From positions 72,506,740 through 72,570,739 of the forward strand of contig NW_023601322.1 of the NCBI RefSeq assembly GCF_014898055.3: a stretch of DNA of 64,000 nucleotides. Reading direction: 5' to 3'. Under the pieces are notes generated by a model. That model saw only the letters and a program-made list of their open reading frames with translations, did not search any database and was not told the origin of the DNA. Of this stretch, positions 35,102 through 46,509 are shown piece after piece (positions within the stretch are counted from its first letter, which is position 1; each line of letters opens with the position of its first letter). The DNA comes from Talpa occidentalis. Lineage: Eukaryota > Chordata > Mammalia > Eulipotyphla > Talpidae. The translations under genes were made by a program, and so were the position numbers.

Positions 35102-35640
35102 CTAGAAACAAAGTAACTTTTAAGTTCTATTTTATACTCCTCAATACTTCAAATCAACTCATAGATCCATTAAATTCTAGGAATTATAATGCCTAATCCT
35201 ATGGGCAATTAAATATTTTCATTTATCAATTCTTTAAAATAAGGAAAATAAACACTAGTAACAATATAACAGCAATGGTTAAAAAGTAGTTAATATAGAC
35301 TATAGGTGTAAACACACAGAAATAAATTTGTTATACTTCATTTACTTTCATAGCACACTAAATTTTGTGTTCAGGTTAAAATTCTAATTCAAAAGAACTT
35401 TAATGCTCAAATAGTTAACTAAACTTAGATATAAATGATAAAAATACTACATACTCATACATAGTAATAATAAAACCCATGATAACAATTCTGAAAGGAA
35501 AAATATCTAACTAAAAAAATCTAAATGTGTGAAGATAAAAAAGGGTAACTGTAGGTATTACTGTGTGACATGATTATAAGGCTTTCATCTTTGTTTCCTA
35601 TAATGAACACATTCTCTTTAAATCTTTCATAGCATCTCAC

Positions 35641-35718
35641 CCAAGAAGCCACCGCCTTCAATTTCATCATAACTATTGTGAACAGCCATAGATCCATTAT
35701 TGGCATTTGATGTAATAC
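35641..35718 (-). CDS. SEC24A: SEC24A exon 4
   Basis: Residues about 254-280 (ITSNANNGSMAVHNSYDEIE then GGGFL). A 78-nt symmetrical exon (phase 1 to 1), so skipping would keep the frame. Acceptor TTCTTAG|GT, donor TTGG|GTGAGAT. Confidence 0.94.
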
Positions 35719-36958
35719 CTAAGAAAGAAGTTTATTAACAATAATTAAATTAGGACAATTATGATAATCTTTGCAACACCTGAGCTAATATCTAAGTCAA
35801 AATAACTTTTTAAACAATAGTTTAAACCACAAAGAAAAATGTCATATGTTGAAATAAAAATTTCAAACTGTAAGTTTTTAAATACACAAAAGTGTTAAAT
35901 AATGTCATACACTTCTAAAAAGGATAGTCCCTTGTGAACTTAGTAAAATTATTCTGAAAGAATTCAGTAGTTGTGAGAGTTGCATTCAAATTTCTAATTT
36001 AAGTCAACACTGGAAAAAATTTACCAAAATCAATACTACTTGAAAATTAAATTACAAGGGTAAAAACTTTTTTGCAAAATATGGAGTAAGTGGAATCCTT
36101 GCCATAAACTCATACAAAAACCTTAGTAAAACTATTTGTAGTAATAAACCAGCATACTGGACATGTTTTCAGTTCATTAAAGCTTTAAATGCTTATTTCA
36201 GCCTAGTTTTCAGTTTTGTAATGTGACAACCAGTGTGACACTGCTTTATCATTTTGTTACAGTTAATACTATTCAAACTATTCACAGGTTGGTTTTTTCC
36301 TTACAATATTTAAAAAAAAATGCAAAAGAAAGTACCAATATGATAAATATTGATTGTATTTAGTAGTAGGATATGAACACTGTTTTTTTTCTCTTCTTCT
36401 GTTTTCCTATTTCCATATCTTGCTGCAATGGCTATACAACTGTCTAAATCAAAATTCCTATTTTACAAAATATTTTTGATTAAATTAATAAAACATTTGA
36501 AAGTTACATCTGAAGTCAATGCTTTAAAACTTTATTATTTATATAAATCCTCAAAATGTTTATGTATTTGATATTATATTTAGACTCATAAATGTCAATA
36601 TTGATAAAAATAGTGGCAAAGGAAATTTTGCTTTAATGGAAAAGAGTCAATTTAATAAAAAAGTAATTTTAACACCTGTCCACAGCAGGAATTCCCCTCT
36701 TGCCTCCCTCCTCCAAAAGGCACCTAACTTTATAGCCATGATTTTAAAAATCTGCACAAAAAACAAAAAAAAATTACAAATTAATTGCAGTGGTTCCGAA
36801 ATGGTAGTCCACAGTCCTGTATAATTCATGAGGAACTCTTTAAAACTCTAAATTCCTGAAGACCATCCCTAACCAAAACAACAGGAATTTCTGGAAAAAC
36901 ATGATTTGGAGGTACAGAATTCAGATAATAATCTTGACTCAGTTTTTGCTATGCTTAC
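35719..36958. other. SEC24A intron 3: nothing recognised
   Basis: 1.24 kb AT-rich without SINEs. Intron 4 (35102-35640) is likewise free of repeats I can name. Confidence 0.5.
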
Positions 36959-37129
36959 CTTCTTGGTTGATAGGTGAATTAAATGAGGGTTGAGACATAG
37001 CTTTATGTGATGATTTCTGAGGCGTGAGAGGCCTCACTGGCAGTGGTCCTCCAGTTGGAGGGGGTGCAATAGGAGCTCCTGGTTGAAAAGTGGTAGGCAG
37101 AGGTGGATTCACTAAAGGGGGTACAGAAT
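36959..37129 (-). CDS. SEC24A: SEC24A exon 3
   Basis: Residues about 197-254 (DSVPPLVNPPLPTTFQPGAP ... FNSPINQEG), Pro-rich disordered region. Acceptor TCCATAG|AT, donor GAAG|GTAAGC; 171 nt, symmetrical phase 1 to 1. Confidence 0.96.
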
Positions 37130-37490
37130 CTATGGAAACAAGTGTTTTTTTCACATTTCAGTTAAGAACTTAAGGCAAAGTCCAAAATATTTTTTTATCA
37201 GGTCTAAGTAACTTCCAAATTTACATTTTAATTATAATCACCAATAAATTACCAGAAATGTTAACTCCCAGATTTATTATTTTTTAATTTATATGCATCC
37301 TTTGTACATTTCAAAGTCTCTCCCACCTACTACGCCTCTTGTCAACTATCAAAGCGATATAAAGGGGAAATGATATTAGATCACTTATAGGGTTGATAAA
37401 CATCTTATTTATTAATTTGCATAACTGGTCACAGAGGCACAACAGGTCATGTCAAATATTTCAGTAAAATTAACATGAATAAAAATTTTT

Positions 37491-37755
37491 AAAGATTTAT
37501 TTATTTATTTATACAAGCACTGGGTACAGTCAGAAGCGCGGGAGGGTGAGAGAATTTACCAGAGACAGAGCGGAGAGCAGAATAGGCAGACTGACGAAGT
37601 ACAAGGCTGAGGGGAGCAGCAGATGGCAGGAGAGGTCTGCACACCATGTGGGGCCCTCGCCTGGCAGCTGGGGAGATGGGGATCAAACTGGCGTTTCAGA
37701 GGCTGCGGGCAGCTTTGCAATCCAGCTCTCAACCGCTGCGCCACCAGGGAGGCCC
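37491..37755 (-). mobile_element. SINE class A
   Basis: Repeats TGAATAAAAATTTT on both sides. Intron 2. Confidence 0.93.
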
Positions 37756-38037
37756 TGAATAAAAAATTTTAAAGGCCTAATAATGTAATCCATTCAATAA
37801 ACACCAATTAAGCTTGGAGCTAGGTTTTGAAAGCTACAAGGCATTCTGGTTATTTTAAATTCTCCAAGTATTATTTCATTTTGCTTCATTTTTATTAGGA
37901 GTATAACCTGTTAAAAATGAAATTATTAATTTTTACATTGTTCAGTGTTTACCTAATAATAATTAAAAGTAATTTGCTTTCAATAATGGTTTAAATACTG
38001 TATTAAGAATTCCACCTAGGCTTAAAAATCTGGAAAC

Positions 38038-38308
38038 TGGAGCTCTCTGGTGGTGCAAGGGATTAAGCACAGCACAGTGAAGTTATCCACAGTCTCTGCA
38101 GCATGAGCTCGATCCCTGGCCAGTAAGGGAGCTACCCAGATGGGGCAGGAGGCCTCTCCTGTCTCGACCGCCGTTCCCCTCAGCAGTGTATTTTAGTCAA
38201 TACGCCAGTTCTGCTCCCCACTCTGTCTTTGGTGATCCTCTCACCTCCCCCCATCTCTGGCCTACACCCCAGTTCTTGTATGCATAAATAAATAAATATT
38301 GTAAAAAA
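38038..38308 (+). mobile_element. SINE class B
   Basis: Repeats AAATCTGGAAA / AAATCAGGAAA. Intron 2. Confidence 0.87.
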
Positions 38309-38678
38309 ATCAGGAAATGATCCAAAGTTCATGTATACACCTTATAAAACATTATGATCTAAGAGGTTTAAAAGTGTCTATTAAAATAGAGTGAGAATGA
38401 CACTACATTTGTCCTTGCATCTACCAATATCTCAATGGCCTAATTTCATCAATTATCTGTTAGACTCATGTAAAAAATTATCATTTACTCTTAGAGAAAT
38501 TCTTCCATATGATAGCAAAAGTTTCAAAACCCAGTTGCTCATTAAAGTTAACAGCTTTGCTTCCATGTACTCATTTGCCAAAGAGGAAGAACAAAGTCTA
38601 CAAAGTAAATAAAATACTATTGACAAGTGTGTGATTTAATTTTTCTTTCCAACATGTCTTTAAAAATCTTCTGAAATT

Positions 38679-38785
38679 GGGCCTCCCCTGGTGGCGCAGC
38701 GGTTGAGCGCTGGGCTCCAAGGCTGCCCGCAGCCGGTTCGTTCCCCAGCCGTCGGCGAGGGTCCCACAAAAAAAAAAAAAAAAAA
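38679..38785 (+). mobile_element. SINE class A, head-only with A-tail
   Basis: Only about 88 nt of SINE (tRNA-like head through 'gagggtcccaca') joins directly to an A-run. It is flanked by AAAAATCTTCTGAAATT repeats, so it inserted in this short form. Confidence 0.93.
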
Positions 38786-39356
38786 AAAAATCTTCTGAAA
38801 TTGTTACATATATAATAGGTAATGAATTTTACCTATAAATATATTCTATAGGGTTAACCATAGTAATGTTTCTTTACTACTGCTCAATTCTCCAGAGCCA
38901 AATTGAAAAATAAACGTATTGCTGAATCTTTATAGCTATCAGCAAGACTAATCAGTGTTCTGTTGACAAAAGTGAAGACAAAAATTACTGCTATACAACT
39001 CCCTTATCAAAGAGCATGCATTCATATCTATGCCAATACAAGCAAGTCAAAGGAACAAAAGGGCAAGGTACCCTTTAAATTACCGACTCAGCATGGACAA
39101 GAAAGAATGTATGATAACATCTGGCCACATGGATGTAACAACCTAATTTTTATCAGAATACTAGTGAGCTTATGGAGATTTTTCACAGCTTTAAGAATAA
39201 CTCTGAAACTAGAATATAAAATAGACATTATTCTTTATAGTTGAGTAATTCTTGTTTGTAACACTAATAGCTAAAATTTCAGAATCTTCCCTCTGAACTC
39301 CCTAAAACTAATGTCAGTTGGTAAAAGGTGGTCTACGAGGAAAAAAGCCAGAGAAT

Positions 39357-39623
39357 TTTTTTATTTCATTTTTTAAAGGTTTATTTTTATTTATTTATGC
39401 TTATAAGAACGAGGGTGTAGGCCAGAGATGCAGGGAGTGAGAGGATCCACCAGAGACAAAGTGGAGAGCAGAACAGGTGGATCCACCAAAATACACTGCT
39501 AACAGGGCAGTGGGAGAGAGCCAGGAGAGGTCTGCCATGTGTGGCCAGGTCCCTGGCCAGGGATTGAATTCAGGCCACAACAGTTGACAGTGTGATAGCA
39601 CTGAGACTTAACCTCTAGGCCCA
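39357..39623 (-). mobile_element. SINE class B, diverged
   Basis: Reverse copy; ends near 'taacctctaggcccaagcca'. Flanks GCCAGAGAATTT / GCCAGGGAACTT look like a decayed target repeat. Confidence 0.82.
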
Positions 39624-39741
39624 AGCCAGGGAACTTTAATAAAGGACTAGATAACATAATTTAGATAATTATTTTAACACCAGATGATCAGGAACCTACT
39701 ATCAATGATGGGTTAACAAAACAAAAAAATGAGGAAAAAAA

Positions 39742-39998
39742 TTTTTTTAAAGATTTATTTATGTATTTATACAAGCACTGGGTACAGTCAGAAGCACAGG
39801 AAGGTGAGATAATTCACCAGAGCGGGGCGCAGAACTGGCAGACTGATGAAGTACACTGCTGAGGGGAGCAGCGGGTGCAGGAGAGGTCTGCGCGCCATGT
39901 GGGACCCTCGCCCAGCGGCCGGGGATCAAACTGGCGCTGCAGAGGCTGCTGGCAGCTTCACAGCCCAGAGCTCAACAACTGCGCCACGGGGGAGGCCC
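39742..39998 (-). mobile_element. SINE class A
   Basis: Repeats AAAAATGAGGAAA on both sides. Confidence 0.92.
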
Positions 39999-40265
39999 AA
40001 AAATGAGGAAATTTTTACAGGTCTCATAAGAAAAAAGATTAGTCACACTTTTACTTTAGGTTCATTTCATTTATCTATCTTTTTCCCCCTTGTTTTACAT
40101 GGGAGCCCTCATAAATTTCTGCACTTGTGTCTCTCACAACACATTTGTGGTGAGACTGGGGGGGCTTTACCTGAGGACCTCTGGTATAGTGAAAAATTGT
40201 AAAGCGTACTGATCATGTGCTGTTTAGAAAGAAGCTACAACTACTCTTAAACAGTTTTCTTTTCT

Positions 40266-40541
40266 AAAAGATTTACTTTCTGTATACAAGAACTAGGGTA
40301 TACGCCAGAGATGCAGGGGGTGATGGGTCAGAGGATTCACCAGAGACAGAGTGGGGGGCAGAACAGAGGGATCTATTCAAATACACTATTGAGGGGAGCA
40401 GCGGACAAGACAGGAGAGGTCTGCTGTGCCATGTGGGGGATCGAACCTGTGCTCCCTGGTCGGGGATCGAACCTGTGCTTCAAAGACTGCAGAGAGCTTC
40501 CTAGTGCTGCGAATTAACCCCTTGCACCACAAGGGAGGCCC
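40266..40541 (-). mobile_element. SINE class B with internal duplication
   Basis: The box B region is repeated: GGGGATCGAACCTGTGCT occurs at about 40437 and 40464. Confidence 0.87.
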
Positions 40542-40564
40542 TTTAAAACAGCGTATTTTTCCAA

Positions 40565-40710
40565 ATTATTTTCTTGTAGCTTTGGGTAAATTATTCCAAC
40601 GTCACATTTCTTATCTTTGAAACAGGTTATTGAGAAGATTAAATAAAATAATACATATGAAAGCTCAGTAAAGTACTGGAAAATCTCCAGTAAATGTTAC
40701 CTATAACTAT
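40565..40710 (+). mobile_element. MIR fragment
   Basis: 'tcttatctttgaaacaggtt', 'gagaagattaaataaaataa', 'aaagctcagtaaagtactgg' follow a MIR 3' half. Confidence 0.55.
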
Positions 40711-40731
40711 TAATAAAAAAGTGAATATTTT

Positions 40732-41003
40732 GGGGTCTCCCCAGTGGTGCAGCAGGCTGAGCACTGCACTGTGAAGCTGTCCACAGCCTCTGCAGCGTGG
40801 GATTGATCCTGGCTGACCAGGGAGCTACCCACATGGTGCAGCAGACCTCTCCTGTCTTGCCCACTGCTCCCCTCAGCAGTGTATTTCGTCAGTCTGCCTG
40901 TTCTGTTCCCACCTCTGTCTCTGGTGAATCCTCTCACACTCCAGCACATCTGGCCTGTAGCACGGTTCTTGTATAAACAAATAAAAATCTAAAAATATTT
41001 TAT
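40732..41003 (+). mobile_element. SINE class B
   Basis: Repeats AAAAAAGTGAATATT on both sides. Confidence 0.92.
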
Positions 41004-41599
41004 AAAAAAAGTGAATATTCATTTATTTAATCTGATAGATGTTTATGCATGGTGCTAAATGATAAACAACAGAAGTAACCCGAAGGATTTTAACAATTAT
41101 GGTTCTAACAAAGAAAGTAAGTTTCTAGAAGAGAGTTTAATCTTTAAAAGTCAAAATGAAAAATGTTTCACCAGTGCCAAAGGCTTGTCAAGACACTGAG
41201 AAAAACAAATAATTTAAGCAGTTAACCAACTACAAACCTCATTAAGTGTATGTTGGATATAGATGCAGAAATATACATGATTATAAAAAGGTGACTAATA
41301 ATACTAATATTTCACTTAGGAACGTTTACTTAATTCATTTCCTTGTGTAAGAATTTTAGGATCAACTTGTCAAACTCTCAGCACAATCATATGCTGAGGC
41401 CAACACAGAATTTTAAATGCTTTTCTCAAACTAACACTATTAATGCTGATAAGAAGCTTAAGAGAAAAAAAGGAATAGTAAACTGACTAAGTGAACCTAC
41501 TTTTGAGCCAGATATTACTTACTAAACACTAAGGTTAAAAAACAAAATGATCGACACGGGGAAGGAGGAAATGATCTAAGTCATCCAAGAATTCACAGT

Positions 41600-42375
41600 T
41601 CTCTTCCCAAACTGATATAGGGGTTCAATACAACCACTATCAAAATCACAGCTGGTTTTTGTTTTTTTTGAAAAATTGACAAGTTGATCCTAAAATTCTC
41701 ACCAAAATGCAGAGGGTGCAGAACAACCAAACAATCTTAAAAAAGAGAAAGAAAGTCAGAGTTACACTTTCCAAATTTAAGTGTTACTACAAAGATACAG
41801 TAATAAAAATGACTGGTACTGGCATAAGATAGACCTAAAGTTCAAATGCATAGAATCAGAGTCTACTAATAAACCCTTATATTTATAAGCAACTGATTTT
41901 CAACAAGAGAGCCATTCAATTGACAAAATAATAGTATTTTCAACAAATAATCCTGAGACAACTGTATTCTATATGCAAAAAAGAACAAAGTTGAACCCCT
42001 ACCTAATAACATACAAAAGAAATTGATCAAAGACCTATATGTGGGCATCCCGGGTGACCTAGGGGGTTGAGTCTCAGCACTATCACTACTATAGCCTGAA
42101 TTCAACCCCTGCCCAGGGAGCTAGCCCACATGTGGTGCAGCAGACCTCTCCTGTCTCCCCCACTGCCCCCATTAGCAATGTATTTCAGTAAATATGCCTG
42201 TTCTGCTCCCAGCTCCATCTCTGGTGAATCCTCTCACCGCCCGCACCTCCGGTCTACACCCCAGTTCTACAAAAATATATAAATAAATAAAATATTAAAA
42301 AGAAAGAAGACCTATATGTAGGAGCTAAAACTATTAGAAGAAAACATAGGTATAAATCACTGTCCATTACTTTGA
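41600..42375 (+). mobile_element. L1 ORF2 3' segment, split by a SINE
   Basis: 'tatcaaaatcacagctggtt', 'agatacagtaataaaaatga', 'tggtactggcataagataga' and 'aactattagaagaaaacata' are L1 ORF2. Stops and frameshifts are present. Confidence 0.85.
42042..42306 (+). mobile_element. SINE class B
   Basis: Repeats AGACCTATATGT on both sides, within L1. Confidence 0.9.
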
Positions 42376-42474
42376 CTGTAGTTGTGCTCAATTAACACTC
42401 CTCACTCCAAAAGTATTGGCTGTTTTAACCTGCTTCTCTGGTACACTACGTTTCTGGAGTCAAAAGCTGCCTAA

Positions 42475-42791
42475 GGGCCTCCCCGGTGGCGCAGCGGTTG
42501 AGCGCTGGGTTGCATAGCTGCCCGCGGCCTAAGCGGCGCCGGTTCGATCCCCTGCTGCTCCCCGGCCACCGGAGGAGGGTCCCACATGGCGCGCAGACCT
42601 CTCCTGCCACCCGCTGCTCCCCTCAGCAGTGTATTTCGGTCCTTCTGCCTGCTCTGCTCCCTGCTCTGGCTCTGGTGAATTCTCTCACCCTCTCACGCTT
42701 CTGACTGTACCCAGTGTATGTATAAACAAAACAAACAAACAAATAAATAAATAAACATGCCTCTATTAAAAAAAATTAAAAAAAAAAAAAA
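42475..42791 (+). mobile_element. SINE class A, CATGCCTCT-tail type
   Basis: Repeats AAAAGCTGCCTAAG on both sides; tail ATGTATAAACAAAAC then CATGCCTCTATT. Confidence 0.95.
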
Positions 42792-42876
42792 AAGCTGCCT
42801 AAGTCATAACAAAAGGTTAACCCCAGCCGCAGACCAATACCAAGAGGAATTAAGTTCCCCTAGAAAACAAGATGGA

Positions 42877-43138
42877 GGGCTTCCCTGGTGGTGTAGCAGT
42901 TGAGCGCTGGGCTGCAAGGCTGCCCGCAGCCTCTGCAGCGCCGGTTCGATCCCCGGCCCTCGGGTGAGGGTCCCACATGGCCTCTCCTGCCACGCCCACT
43001 GCTCCCCTCAGCAGTGTACTTCGGTCCTTCTGCCTGTTTTGCTCCCCGCTCTGGCTCTGGTGAATTCTCTCACCCTCCCGCGCTTCTGATTATACCCAGT
43101 GCTTGTATAAATAAAACAATCTTTAAAAAAAAAAGAAA
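42877..43138 (+). mobile_element. SINE class A
   Basis: Repeats AGAAAACAAGATGGA on both sides (left 42862-42876). The flanks (42792-42861, 43154-43320) look like one older interrupted unit that I cannot name. Confidence 0.94.
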
Positions 43139-43451
43139 AAGAAAACAAGATGGAGCCCACTTAATAAAAGTAATGGCCAGACCTTAAGGAAATGCCTCTG
43201 CACACATGCCAGAATAGGTGAAAGGACATGGGTGACTCAAAGAAACACAAAGAATATTTTCAAAGGAAAGAAGCAAAGCAGAATCAACCGATAATTTTAA
43301 GTGAACTCAAAGGTTAGAGAACTTACTTAATGATTAAAAGTGACTTAAAAATCAATAGTCTTCCACATGGTTTCAAAGCTTGGATTATTAATTCAAACAT
43401 CAAAACAAACAAAAATTTCCCACTTCTACATTTTAAGATTTCTACCTGATT

Positions 43452-43718
43452 GGGCTCCCCGGTGGCGCAGCGGTTGAGTGCTGGGCTGCGAAGCTGCCCG
43501 CAGCCTCTGCAGCACCAGTTCGATCCCCAGGCGAGGGTCCCACATGGCGCGCAGACCTCTCCTGTCACCCGCTGCTCCCGTCAGCAGTGTACTTTGGTCC
43601 TTCTGCCTATTCTGTTCCCTGCTCTGGCTCTGTTGAATTCTCTCACCCTCCCGCGCTTCTGACTGTACCCAGTGCTTATATAAATAAATAAATAAATATT
43701 TTAAAAAAAGAAAAAAAA
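43452..43718 (+). mobile_element. SINE class A at the exon 2 splice donor
   Basis: Inserted at the exon 2/intron 2 junction, antisense to SEC24A. The 17-nt duplication AAGATTTCTACCTGATT (43435-43451) / AAGTTTTCTACCTGATT (43719-43735) contains the 5' splice site, so the intron now starts with the right-hand copy and carries a second donor beyond the SINE. Confidence 0.95.
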
Positions 43719-43729
43719 AAGTTTTCTAC

Positions 43730-44221
43730 CTGATTTCATGAAGTTGTTTTGAAGTGAGGGATCTCCAGAAGAAACATATTGATGACTCGCGAAATTTGTA
43801 TTCCCAGACATAGTTGGTTGAGATGTTGCACGAGGACTGTGGTTTGTCTGTGGTCCTGTGGACTGATAGTTATATTGCCAATTCAAAGATGGTGGTACGT
43901 TGGCTCCAGGAAGAAAGCTACCAGAAGGCATTGGTGTAGCAGCTGGGTTCTGAGAAGTAGGTAGTGGCATTCGAGGAACCGGACCACTAAGGAATGAAGG
44001 TGTCACTGGATTAGAAGTCACAGGTGGCCTATTAAGAGTCTGCCCGGGTCCCTGATAATTACTTAATGGAGAAACAGTCTGAGAACCACCATAGTTAGAC
44101 TGTCCAGAGACTGGATTCAATGTCTTTGCTGGTATTGGATGAGGATAGGATCCTGGAAGCTGAGAATTAAATCCTTGGCTCATCGACACTTGTGAAGACA
44201 TCAGTGCATTTTGGACAGGAC
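43730..44221 (-). CDS. SEC24A: SEC24A exon 2
   Basis: Residues about 33-197 (GPVQNALMSSQVSMSQGFNS ... SLQNNFMKS). The largest exon (492 nt, phase 1 to 1). It is Pro/Ser/Asn/Gln-rich and disordered, and it varies most between species. Acceptor TTGGAAG|GT, donor AATCAG|GTAGAAAAC. The donor lies in a SINE target duplication (see the SINE at 43452). Confidence 0.96.
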
Positions 44222-44301
44222 CTTCCAATAAGAGAAGTAAAAATTAGTCTTGCAAACAAAGCAGTATTTTTTTAAAAACACATTAAAACATATGGTATTC
44301 A

Positions 44302-44584
44302 TGGCCTCCCCAGTGGTGCAGTGGGTTGAGCACAGCGCTGTGAAGCTGTCCACAGCCTTTGCAGCGTGGGTTCGATTCCCAGTTGGCCAGGGAGATTCCC
44401 ACATGGCATGGCAGACCTCTCCTGTCGCGCCTGCTGCTCCCCCTGCTGCTCCCCTCAGCAGTGTATTTCAGTTGTCTGCCTGTTCTGCTCCCCGCTCTGT
44501 CTCTGGTGAATCCTCTCACCCTCCCGCGCCTCTGGTCTGTACCCCAGCTTCTGTATAAAAATAAATAAATCTTTAAAAAAAAAC
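44302..44584 (+). mobile_element. SINE class B
   Basis: Flanks ACATATGGTATTCA / ACATACAGTATTCA. It lies 80 nt upstream of the exon 2 acceptor in gene orientation. Confidence 0.9.
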
Positions 44585-44650
44585 AACATACAGTATTCAG
44601 ACAACTCAACAATAAAAAAACAAAAATACTCCAATTTAAAAATAGCAAAG

Positions 44651-44913
44651 GGGGGCCCTCTCTGGTGGCTCAGAAGGTTAAGTGCAGGCTGTGAAGCTGT
44701 CCACAGCCTCTGCAGCACGGGTTCGATTCCCGGCCGGCCAGGGAGGTGCCCCACACGGCACGGGAGATCTCTTCTGGCTCGCCTGCTGCTCCCCTCAGCA
44801 GTGTTTTAGGTCCGTCTGCCTGTTCTGCTCCCCACTTTGTCTCTGGTGAATCCTCTCACCCTCCCACACCTCTGGCCTGCACCCCAGTTCTTGTATAAAT
44901 AAATCTTTTTCTT
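44651..44913 (+). mobile_element. SINE class B
   Basis: Full body with AAATAAATC end; target repeats not clear. Confidence 0.88.
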
Positions 44914-45371
44914 TAGAATTTACAACCATGTACATTCCCCATTAGTATTTTATTAAAATCTGGCCTTTTCTCCTATAAATCTAAATGTTCCATCCAGTCA
45001 GCCTTTGAAGAATCCAAACGGGGTGAGGGGAATTTCCCCTATGAGCAGGCATTAATATACACACAGGTTTAGAAAGATTTCACTTTTCCTAAATTTTACC
45101 TCCTTGATGTTTATGTAACCCATTTAAATAGGCTTCTTGAATCTTTAGAAAAAGAGAAAGGATAAGTAAAGAGAAAGATAAGCATAAATAAGTAACTTAA
45201 ATCAACTCTGGCTTACTTCCAAAATACCAAATCAAATGTTCTAGGAAATTAACTCTTTATATCTAGGAATACTTTGCTTAGCTATGCATGATTTCTCAGT
45301 CACAGATGAATTACAGAATCTCATATTCTAAAAATGACAGTGAAGATTCTGGTACTATGAGAAATTCTAAC
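44914..45371. other. Intron 1, part: nothing recognised
   Basis: AT-rich intronic DNA. Other unassigned parts of intron 1: 46014-46263, 49500-50620, 50886-51440, 52990-54117, 54396-54830. Confidence 0.5.
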
Positions 45372-45661
45372 TTTATTTTATTTATTTATTTTTAAAGATT
45401 TATTTATTTATGCATACAAGAGCTGGGGAACAGGCCAGAGATGCTGGGGCGGGGGGTGAGAGGATTCACCAGGGACAGATTGGGGAACAGAACAGGCAGA
45501 TCGACGGAAGTACACTGCTGAGGGAGCAGCGGGCAAATCAGGAGAGGTCTTCTGCGCCATGTGGGTTGCTCCCTGACCCACCGGGGATTGAACTCATGCT
45601 GCAGAGACTGCAGATTGCTTCATAGTGTGGTGCTTAACCCCTTGCGCCACCAGGGAGGCCC
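45372..45661 (-). mobile_element. SINE class B
   Basis: Flanked by GAGAAATTCTAA / AAGAAATTCTAAG. The right-hand repeat was then used as target by the next SINE. Confidence 0.9.
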
Positions 45662-45678
45662 AAGAAATTCTAAGTTTA

Positions 45679-46013
45679 GGGCCTCACCGGTGGCGCAGCG
45701 GTTGAGCACTGGGTTATGAAGCTGCCCGCGGCCTCTGCGGCACCGGTTCCATCCCCGGCTGCTCCCCGGCCACTGGAGGAGGGTCCCACATGGCGTACAG
45801 ACCTCTCCTGCCGCCCGCTGCTCCCCTCAGCAGTGTACTTCGGTCCTTCTGCCTGCTCTGCTCCCCGCTCTGGCTCTGGTGAATTCTCTCACCCTCCCGC
45901 ACTTCTGACTGTACCCAGTGCATGTATAAACAAAACAATTAAATAAATAGATAGATAGATAGATAGATAGATAAATAAATAAATAAATAACATGCCTCTT
46001 TTAAAAAAAAAAA
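45679..46013 (+). mobile_element. SINE class A, CATGCCTCT-tail type with (GATA)n
   Basis: Repeats AGAAATTCTAAGTTTA on both sides. The tail has a GATA run (45948-45972), then CATGCCTCTTTT. Confidence 0.94.
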
Positions 46014-46263
46014 AAGAAATTCTAAGTTTACAGCAGCTAAGCAACTTGTCTCAAATCACACTACAAGTCAACATAGTTGAACTAGCAATGTTCTATATAT
46101 TCTAATGCCATAGTGAGGTGAATATTCAATCGCTGAGATATGCTACACAAAACTATCTAAAGGAATACAAACCCTACACAATTTCTTCATAGTACAAGAT
46201 CACTCTATATTAAATATATAGGAAAGAAGCACTATAAAGTAGCAATTAAGAACACAGACTTGA

Positions 46264-46509
46264 GAGGCTCCCTGGTGGCGCCAGCATTAAAGATAGCACT
46301 ATCAAACTATTGCCAGTCACTGCAGCACAAGTTCGATCCCCGGCAACCCACAGGGCACAGCAGACCTCTCCTGTCTCACCCGCTGCTCCCCTCAGCAGTG
46401 TATTTCAGTCAATCTGCCTGTTCTGTTCCCCACTCTGTCTCTGGTGAATCCTCTCATCACCCCCCGCCCCCACTGCCCCTGCCGTACCTCAGGCTAGATC
46501 CCAGTTTCG
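46264..46509 (+). mobile_element. SINE class B
   Basis: Plus-strand copy followed at once by two reverse copies, a compact three-SINE cluster. Confidence 0.86.

Noticed and set aside
43446..43729. Extension of exon 2 to the duplicated far donor as the normal form
   Set aside because: The added 284 nt changes the frame and hits a stop within a few codons (poly-Phe then stop near 43701).
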